Below, piece by piece: positions 63,901-64,000 of a stretch of DNA of 64,000 bases. Under the pieces are notes generated by a model. It saw nothing but the letters and a program-made list of their open reading frames with translations. It was not told where the DNA came from and made no database searches. Position 1 is the stretch's first letter; the number at the start of each line of letters is the position of its first letter. The position numbers and the translations under genes are program-made. This stretch comes from Bisporella sp. PMI_857 (taxonomy: Eukaryota > Ascomycota > Leotiomycetes > Helotiales > Helotiaceae). The stretch lies in NCBI GenBank assembly GCA_021307315.1, contig JAJSPD010000107.1:1-64000 (forward strand), given 5' to 3'.

Positions 63901-64000
63901 GCGATGGCGATGAAACAGTTACCACCGGACTTAATAGGAAGGCAAATCGCGATTTTTTCAAGCAACCAAGGAGCCCTGCTAGCAACGAACCAACCAAAGC
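60907..64000 (+). CDS. LINE 3 ORF2 (endonuclease, reverse transcriptase), runs off the window
   Basis: The frame is open from ATG 60907 to the window edge. The APE endonuclease shows LQLNVRKQREVQ, VLAISEPYARM, VVLAGDFNRHDQLWGG and EHGSDHRAIQTTF. The reverse transcriptase shows SSWRPISLLSTLGKTLEAVI, LVSFDVKGAYNGV, GLPQGSPLSPILFLFFNADL and the catalytic IAFVDDYNAW (about residue 681). The RNase H-like region begins near 63724, but the first acidic motif reads VTAHGVRI where DGS is expected, while YTAELAAIAMAMK is kept. The third motif reads IFSSNQGALLAT where TDNQ or DSQ is expected. RNase H is therefore probably inactive. No internal stop is seen. The end of the element lies outside. Confidence 0.9.
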   Translation, partial: MCKPFQTLQLNVRKQREVQHSLMNDEQLKEYSVLAISEPYARMIDGTLVTVPLGHSNWTRITPTVQSEGRWAFRSMLWIRKDIEAEQVPILSSDLTAAVVRLPDRSILVVSVYVEPQNVEALNAAIHELHQTIRKTRSKIGSRVDVVLAGDFNRHDQLWGGENISENRQGEAEPIIDLMSEHALCSLLPRGTKTWQRGNHESTIDLVLASEELATSVIKCTIHTTEHGSDHRAIQTTFDVATPERTVVSKLLLKNAPWTDINSRITNAFRLVPVGGSVQQQADRLMTTVLEAVHALTPIAKPSPYAKRWWTTDLTQLRRTYTYWRNRARTQRRISRIMPELERQANEAAKEYHDAVRKRKKTHWEDFLADDTNIWQAAKYLNSNGSSAFDKIPPLTKRDGSTTESKTEQAEELLSGFFPSLPARIEEEESRPQRAAVSMPRLTMEEVERKIFEAKSWKAPGEDGLPAIVWKQVWPVVKNRVLLLFQTSVDEGELPTQWRNAKIIPLKKPNKSDYTVVSSWRPISLLSTLGKTLEAVIAERISYAVETFGLLPTNHFGARKKRSAEQALLLLQEHIYNAWRSKRVLSLVSFDVKGAYNGVYKDRLLQRLRARGIPPILVRWIDAFCSERTATILVNGHASQQQPLPQAGLPQGSPLSPILFLFFNADLVQHKLNANGGSIAFVDDYNAWVTGPSANANREGIQAIINKAIEWEKRSGATFESKKTAIVHFTRQPNRSSTNPFIIKEEIVAPKEAAKVLGVIMDSELRYTQHIEKATTKGLLAAMALKRLRLVSPSTARQLFGATVAPVADYASNVWMHACGCKGMALINRIQRLGAQTVIGAFRTVATAVAEAEASIRTANERWAAKATSFWVNIRTLPESNPISKLNVKERRRFMSPLQKIARAHQNTPTNRMEVIRPYIIAPWENRLTTTLDFSTEEAVHVTAHGVRIATSSSAKKGIVGIGGAIHDTLGIREPSAFSVTLGTRTEQNPYTAELAAIAMAMKQLPPDLIGRQIAIFSSNQGALLATNQPK

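Larger units (their letters stand above)
59783..64000 (+). mobile_element. LINE 3, Tad-like, inserted in an LTR
   Basis: The left edge is where the LTR homology ends (59782/59783). It continues past the right edge of the window. It belongs to a subfamily distinct from LINE 1, judged by the FVDD rather than YADD catalytic box and the degenerate RNase H. Confidence 0.85.

Noticed and set aside
1..64000. Starship-type giant element (tyrosine recombinase captain, DUF3435)
   Set aside because: No captain-like recombinase was seen in any frame; cargo-like genes alone do not support it.

Overview
The window looks like a transposon-dense accessory region of a filamentous ascomycete (Pezizomycotina). 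The host genes have short GT-AG introns of about 44-75 nt. They belong to families typical of these fungi: HET-domain proteins, a CFEM-like cysteine-rich membrane protein, a GH43 hydrolase with a CBM1, a bZIP factor, an F-box gene and a Ran1-like kinase. No rRNA, tRNA or CRISPR was seen. The species cannot be named from sequence alone.

Layout, left to right. 1-5017: Helitron copy 1, with a Rep/PIF1 helicase (one frameshift) followed by a second, intron-containing ORF of unknown function. 5491-11014: a RecQ-like helicase gene converging on a DUF6589 gene that has one in-frame stop. 11152-12250: a small palindromic MITE and a Tc1-type transposase split by another MITE. 13433-15901: a bZIP gene, a HET fragment and a SCOC-like coiled-coil gene. 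16863-20158: a hAT transposase remnant carrying a TIR element that itself carries a solo LTR, then a pogo/DDE_1 transposase broken by small insertions. 20543-25356: an F-box pseudogene, a HET remnant and a CFEM-like membrane protein whose last codons come from a dispersed repeat. 26215-33640: a solo LTR, Helitron copy 2 on the minus strand (lacking the second ORF) and a fragment of a third copy. 33683-36003: a hAT-like MITE and a degenerate pogo-like element with long TIRs. 37468-39048: uncharacterised ORFs. 41250-43801: a HET gene with an N-terminal membrane domain. 44205-46682: solo LTRs and a deleted hAT element. 46734-48537: the GH43 gene, with a frameshift in a G run. 48958-49810: a pogo-like fragment with a nested solo LTR. 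50922-57620: two Tad-like LINEs head to tail. 58865-64000: a kinase gene cut by an LTR fragment, which is cut in turn by a third LINE that runs off the window.

How the parts relate. Most of the DNA is layered insertions, and the order can be read from target-site duplications: kinase, then LTR, then LINE; hAT, then TIR element, then LTR; pogo, then LTR; Tc1, then MITE. Many element ORFs are long and carry only one or two lesions, so several families were active recently and repeat-induced point mutation has not erased them.

The least familiar items are the Helitron second ORF, which was lost almost exactly in copy 2, and the tail-to-tail RecQ-like/DUF6589 pair, which could be a two-gene mobile unit. 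Both remain hypotheses until database comparison.
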